A DNA stretch of 64,000 nucleotides from Marine Group I thaumarchaeote (GTDB lineage: Archaea; Thermoproteota; Nitrososphaeria; Nitrososphaerales; Nitrosopumilaceae): positions 57,364 to 121,363 of the forward strand of contig JACATG010000002.1 of NCBI GenBank assembly GCA_013390905.1, given 5' to 3'. The notes under the pieces were generated by a model that was given only the letters and a program-made list of their open reading frames with translations, ran no database searches and had not been told where the DNA came from. Shown here piece by piece: positions 9,491 to 21,600 of this stretch (within the stretch, counting starts at the first letter, position 1; each line of letters opens with the position of its first letter). Made by a program: the position numbers and the translations under genes.

Positions 9491-10226
9491 GAAATTTGCT
9501 GATGAACCATACTCAAAAATTCTTGGATACCCAAAGGCTACTAGTCGTCAAATTAGATCAAGAATTAATGAATTAGAAAAATTAAAAATTAAATCAATTT
9601 CGTTAACAGGTCCTACTACACTTGGAAAGTTAGCAATTTTAGGAAAAGGATACGTTGGAGTAGTAGTTCTAGCAAAAAAAGGTAGTAAACAGGTTGCGCT
9701 AAAAATTAGAAGAACAGATTCGCAAAGGAATGAAATGAAAAATGAGGCTATCCTACTAAAATTAGTAAATTCAGTAAATGTTGGACCAAAAATGCTTGTT
9801 GCTAGTAAAAATTTCTTAGTTATGGAATATCTTGAAGGAATTAAGATTATTGAATGGGTAAATACCTTAAAAGGAAAAGGTAGTGTAAAGAAATTAAAAT
9901 CTACAATCAGAAAAATTTTAGAAGATTGTTATAGATTAGATCAGATAGGTTTTGATCATGGTGAACTAAGTAATATTTCAAAACATGTCATTGTAGGAAA
10001 AACAAAATCTACCTTAATTGATTTTGAAAGTTCTAGTACTAAGCGAAGACCATCAAATGTTACATCAGTTACTCAGGCAATTTTTATTGGATCAGGGATT
10101 GCAAAAAAAACTCAAAAAATTTACAAAAATCCACCTAAAGAGAAGATCATTAAGATCTTAAAACAATACAAACAAGAAAAAACACAAGAAAGTTTTAAAA
10201 AACTATTAAAGATTCTAAAATTATAA
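9465..10226 (+). CDS. RIO-like predicted Ser/Thr protein kinase (COG2112 type)
   Basis: 253 residues. A glycine-rich loop (LGKGYVGVVVLA) and the ATP-binding Lys in VALKIRR are followed by MEYLEGIKIIEW (hinge). The catalytic loop reads FDHGELSNISKHVIV instead of the usual HxDxxxxN, and the metal-binding motif is LIDFESSS. This matches an archaeal family of small atypical kinases commonly found near tRNA genes and tRNA enzymes. The gene starts inside cca and stops at the base before the tRNA-Pro gene on the other strand. Confidence 0.72.
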   Translation: MTYSFISIKKFADEPYSKILGYPKATSRQIRSRINELEKLKIKSISLTGPTTLGKLAILGKGYVGVVVLAKKGSKQVALKIRRTDSQRNEMKNEAILLKLVNSVNVGPKMLVASKNFLVMEYLEGIKIIEWVNTLKGKGSVKKLKSTIRKILEDCYRLDQIGFDHGELSNISKHVIVGKTKSTLIDFESSSTKRRPSNVTSVTQAIFIGSGIAKKTQKIYKNPPKEKIIKILKQYKQEKTQESFKKLLKILKL

Positions 10227-10300
10227 TGGGACCGGCAGGATTTGAACCTGCGACCACTAGTCCCCCAGACTAGTATCATACCAAGCTAGACGACGATCCC
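10227..10300 (-). tRNA. tRNA-Pro (anticodon GGG)
   Basis: A 74-nt cloverleaf on the minus strand. The acceptor stem GGGATCG pairs with CGGTCCC (one T-G wobble) and the discriminator is A. The anticodon stem CTAGT/ACTAG closes the 7-nt loop CTGGGGG with GGG at plus-strand positions 10264-10266. The T arm contains GGTTCAAATCC. No intron and no encoded CCA. The gene ends one base after the kinase stop codon. Confidence 0.96.
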
Positions 10301-10323
10301 TTGTCTCACAGGCACAAAATGAA

Positions 10324-10333
10324 ATTATTAAAT
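10324..10333 (-). promoter_or_regulatory. TATA box of tRNA-Pro
   Basis: Read on the minus strand, ATTTAATAAT is centred about 28 nt upstream of the mature tRNA 5' end, the distance expected for an archaeal TATA element. The call rests on position and composition only. Confidence 0.45.
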
Positions 10334-10347
10334 CGTTGTATTGATTA

Positions 10348-10572
10348 ATGAAAATCATGAAGATTTGTAATATTTGTCATAAAATTTCTGCTACTGATCA
10401 AGATCATTTAGATTGTGTTCAAAAAACAAGTATTGAAATGCAAGATGAATATTTCAAAAATAATATTACTGAAAAATTGAATCTCTCAAATAATCCACAA
10501 GACTTAGCTGTTGAAATGAAAGCTATCTTAGAACATCTTGTAAAAGGAAAAGATAAGAAGAATAAATTATAG
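10348..10572 (+). CDS. small Cys/His protein of unknown function
   Basis: 74 residues; ATG 10348, with an alternative ATG at 10357. The N-terminus has CxxC-(9)-DHLDC, a possible zinc-binding knuckle, followed by a Lys/Glu-rich helical tail. No known family recognised. It overlaps the end of the convergent FAD oxidoreductase by 6 nt. Confidence 0.6.
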   Translation: MKIMKICNICHKISATDQDHLDCVQKTSIEMQDEYFKNNITEKLNLSNNPQDLAVEMKAILEHLVKGKDKKNKL

Positions 10573-11715
10573 CCATTTTGATAGTCTTTCTTTTTCAAAT
10601 TCTAGTTTTTTAGAGAGATTATCAGAAGTTGACTCTGTAAGTTTTGTTAAAGGTTTTGAATTTGAAAACATATCAACCTCAAGAACAGATGCTGTATCTC
10701 TACCCGATTCTATAAAACAACCGCCTTTCCCATCAAATAATTCGAATTCTTCTTTAGATTGAATTTTTGAAATAATGTTTTTTGCAACTATAATACCTTC
10801 TCCTTCTGCAAAAACTCCTGCCTTTGGAACTGTCAAAGTTTCAGTAACTGATAAGATAGTAACATCGCCTACAGCAAAGACATTTTCAAAAGGTGTTTTA
10901 CAGTCTCTGTTTATTGGAATAAATCCTGACTCTTTTGCTAATCCGGAATCATAGATTACTTTTGGAGCAATATGTGGTGGAACAGCCAAAAGTAAATCAA
11001 AATCAGCTTCACTATTTTCAAAAATTAGTTTTTTGGATTCAACAGATTTAATTTTGCAAGAATTATGGAAAGTAATTTTTTCAGAATTTACTAGATCAAG
11101 AATTTGTTTACTTACCTCAGGGCCAGCTGCTGGTAAAGTAATAGGAGCTGGACTGTAAAAGTCAATTTGTACAGAATCACGTATTCCTCTTTTTCTAAGC
11201 ATGGCGTCTATTAGCAAGCTAGCCTCAAATGGTGCGGGTGGGCACTTGTAAGGCATTCCCATTATGGATATTGCAATTTTCCCGGACTCTATACTCTCAA
11301 GTCTATCATGGATTTCTGAGAGATGATTGTGATCATATAGATTAAATCCATTTTCGATTAATCCTGGAATTTTTTGAGGAGCTAAAACAGCTCCCATAGA
11401 GATTATTAGAAAATCATACGAGAAATTTTTGGATGTAGTTATTACATTTTTATTTTGAAGATCAATTGTTAAGATTTCATCTTTTATGAAATTGATTTCT
11501 TTTTTTACTAGCTCATTTAATGAGCCAATAGAGTTTTCAAAAGTTCGAGTTCCGTTAATTATCCATAATTTTGCAAACCCTACCATAAACCAGTCTTTTT
11601 TATCTATTACAGTAATTTTTACTTGAGAAGCAGTTAGAGAATTTCTTAATTCATTGGCAGCAGAAAGACCACCAAAACCTCCTCCTAAAATTACAACGTG
11701 TGGAATGTTTGTCAA
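10567..11715 (-). CDS. FAD-dependent pyridine nucleotide-disulfide oxidoreductase (SQR/NDH-2-like)
   Basis: 382 residues. The N-terminal FAD-binding motif is ILGGGFGGLSAANEL and the C-terminal FAD motif is VFAVGDVT. MPYKCPPAPFEA in the middle resembles the cysteine-containing segment of the sulfide:quinone / flavocytochrome c family. The protein probably transfers electrons to quinone at the membrane; donor (sulfide or NAD(P)H) is not decided by the sequence. One base separates it from the SDR gene upstream, so the two are co-transcribed. Confidence 0.75.
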   Translation of the reverse strand: MTNIPHVVILGGGFGGLSAANELRNSLTASQVKITVIDKKDWFMVGFAKLWIINGTRTFENSIGSLNELVKKEINFIKDEILTIDLQNKNVITTSKNFSYDFLIISMGAVLAPQKIPGLIENGFNLYDHNHLSEIHDRLESIESGKIAISIMGMPYKCPPAPFEASLLIDAMLRKRGIRDSVQIDFYSPAPITLPAAGPEVSKQILDLVNSEKITFHNSCKIKSVESKKLIFENSEADFDLLLAVPPHIAPKVIYDSGLAKESGFIPINRDCKTPFENVFAVGDVTILSVTETLTVPKAGVFAEGEGIIVAKNIISKIQSKEEFELFDGKGGCFIESGRDTASVLEVDMFSNSKPLTKLTESTSDNLSKKLEFEKERLSKWL

Positions 11716-11716
11716 C

Positions 11717-12457
11717 TTAGCGTTCTTGTGTTGTAGGTCTTATCAAAACTTCATTAACATTAACGTGAGATGGAGATTCAACTGCATACAAAATTGCATT
11801 TGCAATATCTTTTGCTTGTAATGTTTCCATTTTTTTTGCATTTTCAATAAACCTCTGCAAAGATTCATCAGTAATTGTGTCAGTAAGTTCTGTTGCTACA
11901 ACTCCAGGTTCAATACTAGTTACTCGAATGTTGGAACGTGCACTAAATTCTTGTCTTAATCCCTCACTAAATGCTGTAATTGCATGTTTTGTTGCACAAT
12001 AAACAGTACCAGTTGGAAAAACAGTTCTTCCAGCAACAGATGAAATATTTACAATGTGGCCAGATTTTTTTTCTTTCATATGTAAAATTACTGAGCCTGT
12101 ACAATACAACACACCTTTGATATTCACATCAATCATTCTATCCCATTCATCTACCTTGAGGCTTTTGAAGAGGCTTAAAGGCATCAAGCCGGCATTGTTT
12201 ACAAGAATATCAATGGAGCCCCATTTTTCTAAAACTGCTTTAGCAAAATTTTCACATTCTGATCTTTGTGTGACATCCAATTTTTGATAAAATACTTCTC
12301 CACCATCAGCAGAGATCTTTTTTGCTAGTTCTTCTAATCTGTCAACTCTTCTAGCACCTATAGCAACTTTTGCACCTGCTTTTGATAGTGCCAAAGCAGT
12401 AGCATATCCTATGCCACTACTTGCTCCCGTAATTATTGCTACTTTATCTTTAATCAT
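11717..12457 (-). CDS. short-chain dehydrogenase/reductase, classical type
   Basis: 246 residues. The cofactor motif GASSGIGYATAL followed by ARR (NADP preference), the structural NNAG, the catalytic Ser in NISSVAG and the YCATK pair (YxxxK) are all present. It is close to the NADP-dependent 3-hydroxy acid/serine dehydrogenase branch (YdfG-like), but the substrate cannot be fixed. First gene of a two-gene unit with the FAD oxidoreductase. Confidence 0.88.
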   Translation of the reverse strand: MIKDKVAIITGASSGIGYATALALSKAGAKVAIGARRVDRLEELAKKISADGGEVFYQKLDVTQRSECENFAKAVLEKWGSIDILVNNAGLMPLSLFKSLKVDEWDRMIDVNIKGVLYCTGSVILHMKEKKSGHIVNISSVAGRTVFPTGTVYCATKHAITAFSEGLRQEFSARSNIRVTSIEPGVVATELTDTITDESLQRFIENAKKMETLQAKDIANAILYAVESPSHVNVNEVLIRPTTQER

Positions 12458-12559
12458 CTAAATCAGTTAAACACACTTAATTTCAACATCGTAAAAATGT
12501 TTAGACGTTAAAAAATTCCAAGTTTTAAGAAAGCTGCTGGCAACTTTATTAAATGAAAA

Positions 12560-12796
12560 ATGGTAAATCAAATTATGTTATCTGAAAAATGTGCTTATTG
12601 TGGAGATATGACAGATATGCCCTTTCATTGTAATTATTGTAAGGATCCGTTTTGTGCAGAACATAGGCTTCCAGAAGAGCATAGATGTGTAAAACTCAGT
12701 CTGATTCGAGCAAAAAAATTTGGTGAGAAAAAAATCATACGAGATGGAGGACCAAACAAACGAAATTTTTTCAAACGAATTTTTGGAAGATCTTAA
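12560..12796 (+). CDS. AN1-type zinc finger protein
   Basis: 78 residues. CAYCG ... CNYCKDPFCAEHRLPEEHRC gives the C-x2-C, C-x2-C-x4-C-x2-H-x5-H-x-C pattern of an AN1 finger, followed by a basic tail (KRNFFKRIFGRS). AN1 fingers are linked to ubiquitin/proteasome pathways in eukaryotes; the archaeal role is unknown. The stop lies 2 nt from the end of the convergent membrane protein gene. Confidence 0.85.
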   Translation: MVNQIMLSEKCAYCGDMTDMPFHCNYCKDPFCAEHRLPEEHRCVKLSLIRAKKFGEKKIIRDGGPNKRNFFKRIFGRS

Positions 12797-12798
12797 AA

Positions 12799-13083
12799 TC
12801 AATAAGGACTCTTTTCAGGAGAAATTTTTGCACGTCTACCTTGATAGATTAGAGCAATAGCAAGTACAAACATCACCAGTGCAGTTAATGGAAAATTTTG
12901 TGGTGCAGGCAAAACAAACCAATAGTAAACTCCGAAACCGATTGACACAACTGCCTGTACCCATAGTTTAATCCATTTTGGGGCTTTGATTAATCTGCTA
13001 ATTAGTTCAATGGCAAGAATCCCAAATACTGGATAAATTGAAAATAATAAAAAATCAAATACTTCAACGCCTGTGTGAGACAT
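12799..13083 (-). CDS. small membrane protein, three predicted helices
   Basis: 94 residues with hydrophobic segments near 9-28, 38-56 and 64-81 and a basic cytoplasmic tail. No family recognised. Convergent with the AN1 protein gene and downstream of the GINS gene on the same strand (33 nt gap). Confidence 0.65.
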   Translation of the reverse strand: MSHTGVEVFDFLLFSIYPVFGILAIELISRLIKAPKWIKLWVQAVVSIGFGVYYWFVLPAPQNFPLTALVMFVLAIALIYQGRRAKISPEKSPY

Positions 13084-13116
13084 GTAATATGAGAATAAAG
13101 CCGGTATAATTTTTAT

Positions 13117-13674
13117 CTAGTCATCCCAACGAATTTTAGTTGCAGCATTTTTAGCAATCAAGGCTTGAGCATTTTCATATGGAATTGTAGCAATATCTTC
13201 AGTTTTGAAAGGACCATATTTTTCAAGGTCAGCGCCTACAATTTCTTCTACTTCTTTGAGAAATCTGATGACAACTCTCTTTGTTTTATGATTTTGTGCT
13301 AGTGATTCAAGAAATTTTGATTTCCCATTAATTGTTGCTGAAAGAATCATTTCAATCCTTTCTCTTTGTTCCTCTTGTGAATCTAAAATGAATTTTTCTT
13401 CATCTAGAAGGTTTTCAAATTTAATATCTTCAGATTTAGAAATTTTCTCTAGTCTAATATTGATCAGTAATGATGTTAGTTCTGTTGCCATTTCTATCAA
13501 AGCATCTTTGATTTTACTTTCTACGCCATCAAATTCTTGTTTTTTTAAATTTCCGATAAACTCGGAGAGATTTCTGTAAAAGTTTGGATCAATTTCTAAT
13601 ATAGAATCATTTTCAGCTTCTTGTAAAACTGTATGATGTAAAGAATTAATATCGATTTGATTTGGTTCAGACAT
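13117..13674 (-). CDS. GINS complex subunit (Gins51/Sld5-like)
   Basis: 185 residues. A helical A-domain (residues about 1-125) is followed by the small B-domain VVIRFLKEVEEIVGADLEKY and GPFKTEDIATIP, then ALIAKNAATKI, the typical archaeal Gins51 ending. GINS links the MCM helicase to primase and polymerase in the replisome. It lies 5 kb from the family D polymerase genes and 11 kb from the proposed origin. Confidence 0.8.
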   Translation of the reverse strand: MSEPNQIDINSLHHTVLQEAENDSILEIDPNFYRNLSEFIGNLKKQEFDGVESKIKDALIEMATELTSLLINIRLEKISKSEDIKFENLLDEEKFILDSQEEQRERIEMILSATINGKSKFLESLAQNHKTKRVVIRFLKEVEEIVGADLEKYGPFKTEDIATIPYENAQALIAKNAATKIRWDD

Positions 13675-13728
13675 TTCTTACCTAATCCTTAAATGCTGCG
13701 TGTATTTGTGTTTGATTGAAGTAAAAAA

Positions 13729-15185
<1,457 letters not shown>

Positions 15186-15189
<4 letters not shown>

Positions 15190-15464
15190 GCTCTTCCAGT
15201 GAGCTGAATGATGTAGTATAATGAAATTGCCATAAGAACAAACCCACCTCCTAGAAATATTCCTCGTCTATTTTCAGATGTAGCAGCCCTATACAGTAAA
15301 ACTCCACCACCAAGACCCACAAATAATATCAAAACTCCAATTATTACACCATCATAACTTTTGTTGTTAATTAGTGGATAAAATAATCCAGAAAGTAATG
15401 CAAAAAATGCAACTAAGTAAATGTACTTGGATCCAATAAGAATTTTGGATGACGTTTTATTCAA
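15186..15464 (-). CDS. small membrane protein, three predicted helices
   Basis: 92 residues; hydrophobic stretches near 10-28, 36-56 and 69-87 separated by short charged loops. No family recognised. It is tail-to-tail with glnA (4 nt overlap) and lies downstream of the thermosome gene's 3' end on the same strand with a 56-nt gap. Confidence 0.65.
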
Positions 15465-15520
15465 TGTTGTTCGTAAATATAATTATAAAATAAACTTTTG
15501 AAGAAATTTTTCAAAATGAT

Positions 15521-17236
15521 TTACATCATTCCGCCCATGTCAGGCATACCACCACCACCCATTCCAGGCATACCACCACCACCCATTCCAGGCATTCCTC
15601 CTGGCATACCTCCTTCTCCTCCACCAGGTGGTGGGCCACCTGTAGATTTTTGGGTAGCAATTACATCATCAATTCTGAGAATCATGCATGCGGCTTCAGC
15701 AGCTGCAGATACAACTTGAAGTTTAACTGCAAGTGGTTCAATAATATCACTTGATTTCATATTAGCAATCTTTCCTTTCATAACATCAATTCCAGTCCAT
15801 TTTTCTCCTTTCTGTTGTTTTGAGCGAAGAGTTGTAAGTGTATCAATTGGATCCATTCCAGCATTTTCAGAAAGTGATAAAGGAATTGATTCTAAAGCAT
15901 CAGCAAATTTCTCTGCAGCTAGTTGTTCTCTCCCTTCTAGAGATTTTGCCCAGCTTCGTATTTTTGTTGCAGCAAATGTTTCAGGAGCGCCGCCACCTGC
16001 AACAATTAAGGGGTTTTCCATTACATCTTTTACAACCATTATTGCATCATGAACAGAACGTTCAACTTCGTCAACTACTCTCTGTGAGCCTCCACGAAGA
16101 AGTAAAGTAACTGATTTTGGATGTTTACAGCCTTCAACAAATACCCATTTGTCTTCTTCAATTTTTCTTTCTTCAACAATATCTGCATTGCCTAGATCTT
16201 TTTCAAAAAGATCATCAAGGTTTGTAATAGTTCTACCGCCTGTCGCTTTTGCAAGTTTTGTTAGATCGCTTTCTTTAATTCTTCTAACTGCAATAATTCC
16301 AGCTTTTGCTAGATAATGTTGTGCCATATCATCAATTCCTTTTTGACAAAAAACGACATTTGCGCCAGAGCCAATGACTTTGTCAACCATTGTCTTTAAC
16401 ATTCTATTTTCTTCATCTAGAAACGCTTTCAGTTGTTGAGGATTTGAAATGTTAATTTTTGCATCAGTTTCAGTCTTGCTAATTTCTAATGCGGTATTAA
16501 TTAATGCAATTTTAGCTTCAGTAACTTTATGAGGCATACCTCCATGAACAATCTCTTTATCAAGAACAATACCTTGTATAATCTTCGAGTCTTTAATAGA
16601 GCCTCCAGCTTTCTTTTCTACCTTAATATCATCAATATCAATATTGTAAATTTCACCTTCTTTTTCTGCAACAGCGAGAACAGACTTTACAACAATTTCT
16701 GCAAGTTGATCAGAATCTTTTCTAACAAGTTTAGTTTGCATTGAGGTCTTTGCAATTTTAGTTAGAATGTTTTTATCGCTTGGAGATATTTGGTCGGCAA
16801 TGCTTGCAAGAAACTGTTTTGCCTTTTTTGCAGCTTTTCTATAACCATCAACAATAATTGTTGGATGAACATTTTGATCAAGTAATAATTCAGCGTTTTC
16901 AAGTAAAGCACCTGCCAAGACAACGACTGAAGTTGTACCATCTCCAACTTCGTTATCAGTAGTTTTAGCAATTTCAACTAGCATTTTGGCTGCGGGATGT
17001 TGAACATCAATTTCTTTTAGGATGGTAGCACCATCATTTGTAATGGTAACATCTCCTAAGGAGTCAACTAGCATTTTATCCATACCTCGTGGACCTAGGC
17101 TAGTTTGAACAATTTCAGCAATAATTTTGCATGCAGCAATGTTATTCTTTTGTGCGTCTCTGCCTTTGGTTTCTGTACCGCCTTCCTTTAGTAATATAAC
17201 TGGCATAGTACCCTTTGAAGTAGCTTGCATGCCCAT
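15521..17236 (-). CDS. thsA: thermosome subunit (group II chaperonin)
   Basis: 571 residues. ATPase signatures are [33 protein letters not shown] and, towards the end, the nucleotide-binding GGGAPE. The C-terminal about 40 residues are Gly/Met/Pro-rich repeats (GGMPGM units), the unstructured tail inside the folding chamber; the DNA there is a run of about 21-nt repeats. ATG 17236 is used; a second ATG two codons in (MGM) is possible. A TATA box sits 24-33 nt upstream. Confidence 0.96.
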   Translation of the reverse strand: MGMQATSKGTMPVILLKEGGTETKGRDAQKNNIAACKIIAEIVQTSLGPRGMDKMLVDSLGDVTITNDGATILKEIDVQHPAAKMLVEIAKTTDNEVGDGTTSVVVLAGALLENAELLLDQNVHPTIIVDGYRKAAKKAKQFLASIADQISPSDKNILTKIAKTSMQTKLVRKDSDQLAEIVVKSVLAVAEKEGEIYNIDIDDIKVEKKAGGSIKDSKIIQGIVLDKEIVHGGMPHKVTEAKIALINTALEISKTETDAKINISNPQQLKAFLDEENRMLKTMVDKVIGSGANVVFCQKGIDDMAQHYLAKAGIIAVRRIKESDLTKLAKATGGRTITNLDDLFEKDLGNADIVEERKIEEDKWVFVEGCKHPKSVTLLLRGGSQRVVDEVERSVHDAIMVVKDVMENPLIVAGGGAPETFAATKIRSWAKSLEGREQLAAEKFADALESIPLSLSENAGMDPIDTLTTLRSKQQKGEKWTGIDVMKGKIANMKSSDIIEPLAVKLQVVSAAAEAACMILRIDDVIATQKSTGGPPPGGGEGGMPGGMPGMGGGGMPGMGGGGMPDMGGMM

Positions 17237-17259
17237 AGATGCAGAAACTCTAGATTCCC

Positions 17260-17269
17260 CTTTTATACC
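17260..17269 (-). promoter_or_regulatory. TATA box of the thermosome gene
   Basis: On the minus strand GGTATAAAAG lies 24-33 nt upstream of the thermosome ATG, which implies a leaderless or nearly leaderless mRNA. It is the clearest TATA box in the window, in keeping with a highly expressed gene. Confidence 0.65.
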
Positions 17270-17306
17270 TTCCAGATCAAAGTGTAGATTTGATGCAGTA
17301 TCGGTG

Positions 17307-17315
17307 TTTTTAAAT
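17307..17315 (+). promoter_or_regulatory. TATA-like element of glyA
   Basis: TTTTTAAAT is 23-31 nt upstream of the ATG at 17338. The spacing fits a leaderless transcript starting at that ATG rather than at the upstream in-frame TTG (17329). It shares a 101-nt divergent intergenic region with the thermosome promoter. Confidence 0.45.
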
Positions 17316-17337
17316 TGGGAAAATCAAGTTGCAGAAT

Positions 17338-18660
17338 ATGGCCAAGTCACAAAATAAAGAGGCTTACAATAAAATTTTCACAAAATTAATGCAACATCAC
17401 AAGTGGTTTGCAAATTCAATTCCGTTGATTGCGAGTGAAAATATTCCAAGTCCTGCTGTTAGAGAAGCTATAATTTCAGATTTTGGAAATAGGTATGCTG
17501 AAGGATGGCCTGGGGAGAGAGTTTATGCTGGTTGTATCTACATTGACGATGTTGAGTTTGAATGCATGAAATTGGCCAGAAAATTATACAAAGCAAAATT
17601 TGTTGATGTGAGACCAATTTCAGGAGTTGTTGCAAACCTTGTAGTGTATTCTGCTTTTACCAATCCAGGTGATGTAATGCTGGCACCTTCTATTCCTGCA
17701 GGTGGGCATATTTCGCATGGTAAAAAAGAGCACTTTGGAACTGCTGGTCTAGTTCATGGATTAGAGATAGAGTTCTATCCGTTTGATGCTGAGGAAATGA
17801 CAATTGATGTTGATAAGACAAAACAAAAAGTTGAGGTTCTAAAAAAAGATAGCCGTCTTCCAAAGATGGCAATGTTCGGTGGTTCATTATTCTTGTTTCC
17901 ACATCCTGTCAAAGAATTATCAGATTTTCTAAAGAGTTATGATATACACATTAATTATGATGCAGCTCATGTTGCTGGATTAATTGCCGGTGGAAAATTC
18001 CAAGATCCTCTACGTGAGGGTGCAGATACAATGACTATGAGTACTCATAAGACCTTGTTTGGACCTCAAGGAGGACTTGTTTTAGGATTTGAAGAACATG
18101 AAGAGATTATCAAAAAATCAACCTTTCCGGGTCTTACAAGCAGCCATCACATTCATCATATGGCTGGAAAAGCAGTTGCTTTTGCAGAAGCTTTAGAGTT
18201 TGGAAAAGACTATGCGACTCAGGTTATAAAAAATGCAAAGTCATTTGCAGAGGCTTTGAGTGATATGGGATTCAAGGTATTAGGAGAGAAAAGAGGGTTT
18301 ACAGAATCACACCAGATTGCGGTTAATGTTTTAGATTATTCTGATGGTGGTAAAGTAGAAGCAGATTTAGAAAAAGCTAACATCATAGTAAACAGACAAC
18401 TCATTCCAGGTGATATTAAGGCAGGAAGAAACTATTTCCATCCAAGTGGAATTAGATTAGGAGTTTCTGAAATTACACGACTTGGAATGAAAAAGAATGA
18501 GATGCAGGAAATTGCGTCTATCATTAAACAAGTAATTATTGAGAAAAAGGACCCAAAGAAGATTCTTGTAAAAGTTAAGGCTTTCAGAAAAAACTTTCAA
18601 AAAGTCAAATTCTGTTTTGATAATAAGTTAGGTGCCTACGAATACGTCAAATTGAGATAA
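17338..18660 (+). CDS. glyA: serine hydroxymethyltransferase
   Basis: 440 residues from ATG 17338. The PLP-lysine motif is TMSTHKTLFGPQGG; NRYAEGWPGERVYAGC near the N-terminus is the archaeal variant of the substrate-binding block, and NYDAAHVAGLIAGG holds the PLP-binding Asp/His. It interconverts serine and glycine with a (tetrahydrofolate or tetrahydromethanopterin-type) C1 carrier. Its end is 2 nt from the stop of the convergent polymerase gene. Confidence 0.95.
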   Translation: MAKSQNKEAYNKIFTKLMQHHKWFANSIPLIASENIPSPAVREAIISDFGNRYAEGWPGERVYAGCIYIDDVEFECMKLARKLYKAKFVDVRPISGVVANLVVYSAFTNPGDVMLAPSIPAGGHISHGKKEHFGTAGLVHGLEIEFYPFDAEEMTIDVDKTKQKVEVLKKDSRLPKMAMFGGSLFLFPHPVKELSDFLKSYDIHINYDAAHVAGLIAGGKFQDPLREGADTMTMSTHKTLFGPQGGLVLGFEEHEEIIKKSTFPGLTSSHHIHHMAGKAVAFAEALEFGKDYATQVIKNAKSFAEALSDMGFKVLGEKRGFTESHQIAVNVLDYSDGGKVEADLEKANIIVNRQLIPGDIKAGRNYFHPSGIRLGVSEITRLGMKKNEMQEIASIIKQVIIEKKDPKKILVKVKAFRKNFQKVKFCFDNKLGAYEYVKLR

Positions 18661-18662
18661 TT

Positions 18663-21600
18663 CTAGGTGTAGTCAGAAAGAAGTGATTGATCTCCTTTAC
18701 TCTTACCAAATACCAATTCAATTTCATCTGATAGAGCATAAATTCGTCCTCTCTGATATTCTCCGACATCATATTTGTCAACAAGTCTTTTTGCAAGTTT
18801 TAGATATTTTTCTACAGAGCCTCTGGTAATTGTGGGAATTAGTTTATGACCACAGGTACATGTTTGAATTAAAGGCATTCGGCGGTATGATTTTCCGCAA
18901 CCAGTACACCTAAAGTTTTGTCTGGCGTATGCCCTAAGATTTCCCATAATATCTGGAACAAGGTGTGTTGAAATAACATTTGAAACAATTTCTGAAGGGT
19001 TTACAACATCAATTAATTCAGCATTTTTCATTTGCATATCAAATTTGTCAAGCATGGAACCAAGTGTAGAGTAGGCACTACGGGATTTTGAAGTAGTTAG
19101 AGATGAAGTTGAATGTGTAAAGAAATAATCGTAAAACTGTCTTTTAGTTTCAAGGCGTGATTTAATTATTTCTACAGATGTTACATCCGATGCTTTGATC
19201 TGTTGAAGTGTTGATTCAAAAAATTCTAAAGGAAGTGACTTTGTGACTTCAAGATTATGTGCCTGTGGTTGAGATTCATGTGGTAAAACAAGAGGTTGAA
19301 TAAGTAATGGGGCATCCATTAATCCGCCTATTTTATCAGAAAGAAATTGTCTTGAGAAATTAAGTAGACTGTCCATTAGAAGCATGATAGAATCAGCATC
19401 ACCATCAGCGTCTCTTCTTTTTGCAGAGTGCCAGTTTGGAGTTCCAAAACAAACATGAGTTTCAGTATATCCGATAATTCGTCCTACAATTCCAACAGAA
19501 GTATGTGGGGCTAAACCAATTATTAGATGACCTATTAACTCATCAGAATTCTTCACATTGTAAAATGGAGATTTACCATAAAACTTGAGTAAAAGAGAAT
19601 CAATGTATTTACAGATAGAAACTAGATAGTTTCCACTGTCATAAGGAATAATCACATCTTGCATACGAAGTTCTATGGTTTGATCTGAGTTTTCAAGTGG
19701 TTTTCCCTCTATATCGTGAGAATATCCGAGATCTTTGAGTTTCTCAATTGATGTCCCAATCCATGATGGTCTGAATTGAGTTAAGGGAGAATTTGTTGCA
19801 TCAAATCTGACAGTCCCATCTTTGAAGACTGTAAGTCCAAAGTTTTGACGTACAAGTCCCTTTTCCAGAGGTTCAGCAATTCTATCTTGGTTAATTAACT
19901 CTTTGACGCCTTTGAATGGTTCTTTGACACGCAAGCCCATCTTTTCTTGAGCTAGTAGTATTCTCGCTTTTAATGGAAATTCCTTGTAGGAGTGAGTTGA
20001 TGCTTTCCGTTTACATTTTTTGCAATATGGTTCATTGAGGACATCTCTACAGTTAGGACACCTATAGGAAGTTATCGTCTTAGTGCCACATTTAGAGCAC
20101 TTTATGCCTATAGAAGGTTCATCACATTGGATGCAATGCCTGTTGAATAAGTTAGTAAAGAAGTGTTCATTTCTTGATGCCTTTAGAAGATCCCTAGTGG
20201 GCCCTCCTTTGTCGCTAATTGGAAATAATACGTGTGTCGGAGGTTTCATTTGTCTAGCAGCTGCTTTTTCTGGTCTTCCAATTCGAACCGCGATGGTGGT
20301 TGAGAATTTGTTCTTAATTTGAATCCCTGATGATTTTGTTAGAATTTGTGGAACCGATAAATCATTAATTATTGGTTTTTCTCTAAACAATAAATTAAAG
20401 AAAATTTTTGCCTCTAGATTTTCTAATTCTATAATTTCATTTTCAACTTTATGAGGTACCCCCAATTTTTCAAGAATTTTTTTGGTTTGAGTCGAGTATT
20501 CGATAGATGTCTCATTGATTTTTTTTGGTTCTAAAAGTTGGCCAAGTTCTTCTGATGAGATTTTATCCCAATAATACAGATAGTGTGGATGGAGTGGAAT
20601 TTGAAAATCAAGGGAAATTTTCAACGCCTCATCCAATGTGGGTGTTTTAGACAAAAATTGCTTTAGATATTGGTCATCAGGCTCATATCTTTTGATTTTT
20701 TGTTTTAATTCCTCTATCCAGAATTCCTCAACATATCCTGAAGGAATAAGTTGCGCATTGTTTTCAAGAAAGTCTCCGAATGAAATTAGAATATCTCCTA
20801 GATGTAGAATTTTTTGAATATCATTTTTGATTTTTAATCCATGTTTAACATCTCTAATCTTTACAACATTACCGTTTTTTAGACGAACTATCGGAGTGTC
20901 AATCGAATCAACAAAGGCAATAGTTGCCCCCTTTCCTGGAATATCAATTTTGATCTGTGTTCCAACAACTATGGTATGATCCAAAATTTCACCAAGAACG
21001 GGATGGACTCCAACTGCTGCAAATCCTGTATTACACGCTCTTCCATATCTTAATCGAAATCCACCCAACTTGTTAGACATGGATAAGACCGATCTGCCTG
21101 TAATTACCTCACGCATTCTTTTGGCAGCTGAGTCTTCCTGGTTTCCGCCTGTTTGAACTGCACCCTTTAGATCATTAAGCCATTCCCAACCATCTAGATT
21201 GTACAGTTCAATCCTTTTGAGAAGTTTTTTAGATCTTCCAATTAATCCGTCATTTAACACACGTAAAGCGCCTCCTCTAACTCTATCAGTTTTGATGCGA
21301 GCCATTAATTTGTGATTTACAACCTCAAATGGATCCGTATCTACTCCGTCTAATTCAACTGGAAGGTTAGAAATGACATGTTCAATATCTTCATCTAAGA
21401 TATGAAATTGAAAGCTATTGACATCTCTTTCATAGATTCGTAGTTCCTCAACAAATCTACCTGTTTCATCATCAAAGCAATTAGCTTGGTATTTTGATAG
21501 CCCAGCTGCCTTTCTAACATGGTCTGCAATTAGCATTGTTACGGCAGATTCTGTTCCTCCTGCTGAACGCATAGGTCCTGCTATAGAAACTGAAAGATAT

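Noticed and set aside
15498..15719. Proline/isoleucine-rich open frame on the plus strand
   Set aside because: It is the mirror of the Gly/Met repeat tail of the thermosome gene on the other strand; the composition follows from the repeat.
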